From Neocallimastix lanati (nom. inval.) (Eukaryota > Neocallimastigomycota > Neocallimastigomycetes > Neocallimastigales > Neocallimastigaceae), in the NCBI GenBank assembly GCA_016946835.1, contig JACVTC010000171.1:188001-252000 (forward strand): a DNA stretch of 64,000 nucleotides, read 5' to 3'. A program made the translations under genes and the position numbers. Under the pieces are notes generated by a model. The model was not told the DNA's origin. It searched no databases and worked only from the letters and a program-made list of their open reading frames with translations. This document shows, one piece after another, positions 59,085 through 64,000 of this stretch. How positions within the stretch are numbered: position 1 is the stretch's first letter; each line of letters begins with the position of its first letter.

Positions 59085-60960
59085 TATATATTTATTCATT
59101 TATTAATTACATTAATATTTTTTTTTGAAAAATACAAAAATAATAAAAAAATAAATATTATTTGTCCAATTTTAACATAATAATTTTTTAAATAGTAATC
59201 AAATTCATTTAGATAATTATTAAATCACTCTTAATCGAGTGACATATTTAGGTATTTAAATTATAATGGAATTACCTTATATATATATATATTTAGACTT
59301 AAAGAATAACTTTATTCAATTTATTATAATAATAAAATTACATGATTTAAATGAATATTAAAAAATAAAATACATGAAATAAAATATTATATATTATATA
59401 ATTATAAAAGTGCGTTAGAAGCAATAGTTTCTAACTTTTTACTTTCATTGATGATAACACCACGTCCATTATTTCGAGTAATAATTTCAGTATTAGTGTT
59501 ATCCAACGAATCTGTATCAGATCTTTCACCGGGAGGTAAAAATCTATAACTTATCATTTCGACGGTCGACCCTCTTAGCAAAGGTAGATTCAATGGAATA
59601 CCATTTCATCATCAATCTAAAAGATCGACAAATTAATGGTATTACGTTTGTTAGAAACTCCGCAATCCCCACAAAATACGGAACAGTCGACGAAGTTGAA
59701 CTTTGTTTAAAAATATTGTCAACTAATTATCTTTGCTCCCTATCATTAAGTTTAATTTTTTCATTGAATGCCCGCCAAGAAGAGCAACTCAATATATAAT
59801 AATAAATATTATTATAATAATCCTTTTCTGAATCTAAAGAAATATCCAAGGATTTTTGTTCAATTATCATTTCAAACTTCAAAAAGAGATCATCTAGAAA
59901 TGGAAAAAATTTGTTTCTGTAATTTTCCAATTCTTTACAGGAAAAGATACAATGTGAAAAGCCAGGTACACTATCACCACAATATGGGCAACATTTAGAT
60001 CAATCTTCCTAGACTATTATTCTTTTAATAGAAATACTAATGTCAAATTTAAGCCACACCTTATTCGAGAAACCCAAAAGATTCCTAATTGATACTTAGG
60101 ATATTGAAATGTTAAGTCTTTGATTTCTGAAATAAACCAAAATCATTCTCCTTGTAAATAATTGCCTTTTTAGCTTTTGAGGGTTTGAAGATATTTCATT
60201 CCCAGTTAAACTTTTTTATTTCACTTGTTTTTTTTATCATTTAATTTTTTATCCAAAGTCCTAGATTTTTTAGTCCATGAGTAATGTGACATAGTAGGAA
60301 TATTATTAGTGAGATGATTAATAATAAATGGTGAGTTTTTCCATTAGCAGCTAATTGAAATATAGCACAGATAGCTGAAAGAAGAGGTATTCTCAATTCA
60401 CGAGTAATATCATAGAGACTAACATAAGATTTAAATCCATAACTCTAAAAAAGACCTCTGTTAATAATTTTTTGAACTTTAGAGCATCTGCTCTTATTTG
60501 AACCAAAGAGAGGAGCATAACATAAAACAAGACTAAGAATAAAGGAAATTAAAATATATTTTTTCAACGGGAAAGGAATACATTTATTTATAAGAAATCG
60601 AAAGTATGAATTTAACTTGACATTTAAATTAATGTTTAATTTGAATTGTATAGGTTTCAATGATAAAGATTCATCAAAAGGACTACCAAGATAAGTATTG
60701 TTGTCAGTTTTAAATAATTTGCTACTACCAATAAAGAAAGATGTATCTTCGTAAATTATCGGTTTAATAAAGTTAATCGATTTTACAACAAGGGTAGCAC
60801 AATTATTAATTCCAAAAGTCATTTCATTTTTAATAGCCTATTTATGATCCTTATTCAAAATTTTCTTAAGAGCTTGTTTAGATGAAACAACTAAAATACT
60901 ATCATCGGCAAACAATTCACCACAACAATATATATAATAACTTTTTGTAATACTAAATTT
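59085..60960 (-). mobile_element. Decayed LINE, 3' half
   Basis: The best-kept part (60445-60822) is the thumb side of a LINE reverse transcriptase: F-G-I-N-N-C-A-T-L-V-V-K, Y-L-G-S-P-F-D-E-S-L and N-K-S-R. Upstream, near 60920, F-A-D-D is the catalytic box. Downstream pieces include a cysteine motif near 59985 (antisense of CATATGGGCAACA) and F-F-P-F-L-D-D-L-F-L-K-F near 59900. A C-terminal piece ending at 59402 has R-S-D-T-D-S. The 3' region 59085-59210 repeats sequence seen at 25190-25310, so it may belong to a second copy. Stops and frameshifts are frequent. Confidence 0.7.
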
Positions 60961-61484
60961 GAATTTCTTATATTATAAAATTATTAAAAGAAATTGTTTT
61001 CATTTATGTTGCATATCTTATTGAATTTTATTTCAATTTATAAATAAATATCATTCACATTATTTAATAATGAAGATAAATTTCATTTAATTATTATTAA
61101 ATATTTTATATATTGATGAAATTGATTTTTCTTTCATTATATTCTATATAAAGTTGGAATGGAAAACTCCTTAAAGTAGTATAAACGAATTTTTTTCTAT
61201 GCATATTACACTTCTTATATTTATTTTTATTTTCACTTTTCATTTTATTTAATAAAAAGTTTCATGATATAAAAAAAATATATAAATGACATTTATTTTT
61301 TATTTTATATTTTGATATAATTTTATATTACATATTATTCATTTTTATTAAAAATAATATTTTTTATGCATATATATTTACATAGATAGATTTTAATTAC
61401 TGTTTTTATAAATTTTTAATATATAAAAAGTATTTTTTAATTTAAATTATGTATATTTTTTTTATTTTCTATTTTTAAAGAGTG

Positions 61485-61519
<35 letters not shown>
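60961..61519. other. Intergenic A/T-rich DNA
   Basis: It lies 3' of CC2D2A. No gene is seen; an (AT)n run lies at about 61490-61516. Confidence 0.6.
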
Positions 61520-61520
<1 letters not shown>

Positions 61521-63304
61521 TAATAATTACGATTTTTTTCTTTAAGACTAGCAATAAATATCCATACCGAAACAATATTGTTTGGATAATTTGTACAATA
61601 TACAGCTAAAGCAAATTCTACGCTATTTTCAAGGTTTTCATGAATACTTGTTGCATGAACTGCTTCAATGATAGGTCCAAAATCTGTTAAAGAAAGATTT
61701 ATAGGTACACCTGAAATATCATAAATTTTTCTCAAACGTGTCATTTCTTCTCCTTCAATAGATTTATGCCAATGTTTAGACATATCTTTACCTTCCAATT
61801 TTCCTTCTTCTAACTTTTTGAGTAATGTATTTAATAAACGACTAACATGTCTTTATTAAATTATAAATTGATTTAGCATTTTATTTATATTAATAAATAT
61901 TAATGATTATTAAAAATCTTTAAAAAATAATAATAATAAATGAATATAATATAATTTACCTATTCCAAATAGTTGCAAATCTAGTTCTCCATTTTTCAAA
62001 GTTTAATGTTATTACTTGATGAATTGCTTTTTCCAATATATATATATCATAAGTTGATTCTTTATAATAAAGAATTTCGGGCTTTTTTAAATTCATGACA
62101 AGAAATAATCATAAAAATTAATTATTAGTATTGTAATATAGCGTTGTAAAAAAAAAAAAAATTATATATATATTTATATTTATATACATATAATGCATAA
62201 TTCATATGAATATTATTATAATTTTCAAATATATATTTTTTCGTTTGAAACTTTTAGTAATTATATAATTACTTGAATACTTGAAAGATCTGCCGGTTTT
62301 GGGAATTTTTTATTAAAGAATGGTCTCCAGAACTTGGTATTTAATATATTCCATTCCATACGAGCAGGATCTGTTTGTTTATTAATGTTAGACCAAATCT
62401 TAAATAATAAATGATAATAAAATATGCAGTAAAAAAAAATTAGAATAACATTATAAAAATTTATAAAAATTACTCATTATATCAAAATGATTATTGAAAG
62501 CGTTAATATAAATTTTAATATTTCTATAATATATTTACATTTTCGTTATTGAAAACACAGCCAACTTCTTTTAATGGGCAATGCGCATCCCATGTATGGA
62601 ATGTTTCTCCTGTAACAGCATTATAAAATTTCCAATCACATGGAATTCTTGAATTTAGGGTATCAGGCATATTAGGTCTAGGTAAAAGTGTCATTACTGA
62701 ATTTAATGAATTCATTATTCTACTAGATGAGGCTCTAAGATCGGGCATTGAAGGAACACCCTTATGCTCTTTTCTTCTAGTCATTACATAAGCTGTGTAT
62801 CCTTCAGGAATACCTATACCTACAACTATATATGCATCTAATCCTAAATATAGGAAATAACAACATAATAATATAGCATGTTCAAATTCATCACCTGCAC
62901 CAATTTCCAATAATTCCTTTTTTTTTTTTTTTTTTTGAATAAAATATAATAGTTATTAACAAAATAGAAATAATATATTTTTTGATTATAAAAATCAAAT
63001 TAATAAAATATAAAATTAAAAAGTTTAAAATAATTTATTAATATAATAATATAACATACATCACATGTACAAAGTAATTGACAATTAGCCATTAAAGTTG
63101 AGTAATCATTAAGATAGGGTATCATTGAGACAAAACGATGAACTTTTAATTCCGTATCAAATTTTGGTGGTGGTTGTAATGGTCTAATATAGCGACATAG
63201 AAATACAGTACTTCCATTAAGATTTAAAGTTGTTGCCTATATTATATAAAATTGGTACGTTACATATTGATAAAGAAGATAACATATATGATATTATACA
63301 TTAA

Positions 63305-63349
<45 letters not shown>

Positions 63350-63388
63350 TGTAATTAATTATTATAAATAGTTATTTGTTATTTATTA

Positions 63389-63424
<36 letters not shown>

Positions 63425-63485
63425 GTAATTACTTATTATAAATAGTTATTTATTATTATTTATTTATTTATTATTATTATTATTA

Positions 63486-63570
<85 letters not shown>

Positions 63571-63974
63571 CTAAAATATTATCTATATTAAATTAAAATT
63601 AGTTACAATGCAATATCTATTTGGAAAACCAGAATTAACCCATTTTTTGGAATATTTTAATAATCTTGAATCTTCCTCTGAAATAAACTATTATAATACA
63701 AATAAATAAAAATTATAAAATAAAAATATAAAAAAAAGATAAATAATACTTAGTGTTTATTATTTTATTTATTATTTATTATTAATATAATGTAGTATAC
63801 CTTCATTCTTAAAGGTGGTGGTTGGATAAGTAAAGGTTCAAGAGTAATAAAAATATGTATCATACAGCCATTAATAGTTCCAACTTTATCAATATTACTA
63901 ACTGATGAGTCACTTTCTGATTGTTCATAATCAAGTAATCTATAAGGTGTTTTAACTTTGAAATATCCTTCGAC
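61520..63974 (-). CDS. CC2D2A: CC2D2A-like ciliary transition-zone protein, C-terminal part (5' end outside window)
   Basis: Exons complement(61520-61850, 61960-62081, 62273-62398, 62539-62916, 63060-63236, 63607-63687, 63801-63974) give the last 462 residues. CC2D2A belongs to the MKS module at the base of cilia and flagella. The right-most exon matches the end of the C2 domain. Then come T-V-F-L-C-R-Y-I-R-P-L and the transglutaminase-like domain (G-D-E-F-E-H-A-I-L-L, I-P-E-G-Y-T-A-Y-V, C-P-L-K-E-V-G-C). The family's typical C-terminus follows (V-E-F-A-L-A-V-Y, then V-S-V-W-I-F-I-A-S-L). An insert of about 50 residues follows G-Y-T-A-Y-V-M-T. The peptidase-like domain is thought inactive in this family. 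It implies that the host builds a flagellum, as zoosporic fungi do. Introns hold long ATT arrays (about 63302-63350 and 63399-63570). Confidence 0.9.
63302..63570. repeat. ATT trinucleotide arrays in a CC2D2A intron
   Basis: Three ATT/TTA runs are separated by near-copies of a CTGTAATTAATTATTATAAA-type spacer that itself is repeated (around 63350-63375 and 63422-63450), within the intron 63237-63606. Confidence 0.85.
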
Positions 63975-64000
63975 CTATTTTAAATTTTTTAGTAATATAA

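Noticed and set aside
59593-59998. Plus-strand frames of 68 and 76 codons
   Set aside because: They lie antisense to the decayed LINE, and the minus-strand reading gives recognisable LINE motifs.

Overview
The window is eukaryotic DNA with an extreme A+T bias. Non-coding stretches are almost pure A/T with long homopolymers and AAT/AAAT microsatellites, and genes carry short GT..AG introns. Gene content points to a flagellated early-diverging fungus, most likely an anaerobic gut fungus (Neocallimastigomycota). The pointers are an enhancer-of-polycomb protein (EPL1), a secreted CotH-domain protein with a hevein-type chitin-binding module, and the ciliary transition-zone protein CC2D2A, as expected for a zoospore former. 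The organism is inferred from these genes, not proven.

Layout. 1-1.3 kb: 5' end of a Ty1/copia retrotransposon on the minus strand. 3.0-3.8 kb: a two-exon Rheb GTPase (-). 5.7-7.1 kb: decayed FLYWCH/MULE-type transposase (+). 8.33-8.72 kb: an isolated GC-richer, structured, apparently non-coding island. 10.1-12.4 kb: CotH/chitin-binding secreted protein (+, 3 exons). 14.7-20.7 kb: EPL1 (+, 3 exons). 23.6-25.9 kb: decayed LINE fragments (-). 26.5-31.1 kb: a seven-exon vinculin homologue complete with proline-rich linker and tail (-). 37.7-44.2 kb: a protein of about 2037 residues built almost entirely from unfamiliar repeats (+, 3 exons). 46.6-53.9 kb: a young Ty1/copia element (-) with near-identical LTRs and a 5-bp target duplication, interrupted by an internally deleted Ty3/gypsy chromovirus. 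54.0-54.7 kb: a retroposed LINE-related insert with a 16-bp target duplication. 54.76-58.75 kb: a decayed block of bacterial genes. 58.8-61.0 kb: LINE remnants (-). 61.5-64.0 kb: the 3' half of CC2D2A (-).

The standout is the bacterial block. On one strand and in the order familiar from Bacillota chromosomes lie pgsA, cinA, recA and rny, with a dinJ/yafQ-type toxin-antitoxin pair between recA and rny. Shine-Dalgarno sequences and a rho-independent terminator are still visible. The four housekeeping genes are broken by frameshifts, stops and deletions, while the two toxin-antitoxin frames are intact. A LINE insert with a target duplication sits at one end and LINE coding sequence abuts the other, so this looks like a chromosomal fossil of direct bacterial DNA capture rather than a functional acquired gene or a contaminant.

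Other points of note are the vinculin homologue in a fungus, the novel repeat protein, and a copia element whose primer-binding site matches the 5' half of a tRNA-Lys(CUU), implying half-tRNA priming. All exon boundaries were placed by eye from splice consensus, reading frame and remembered family similarity; nothing was checked by database search.
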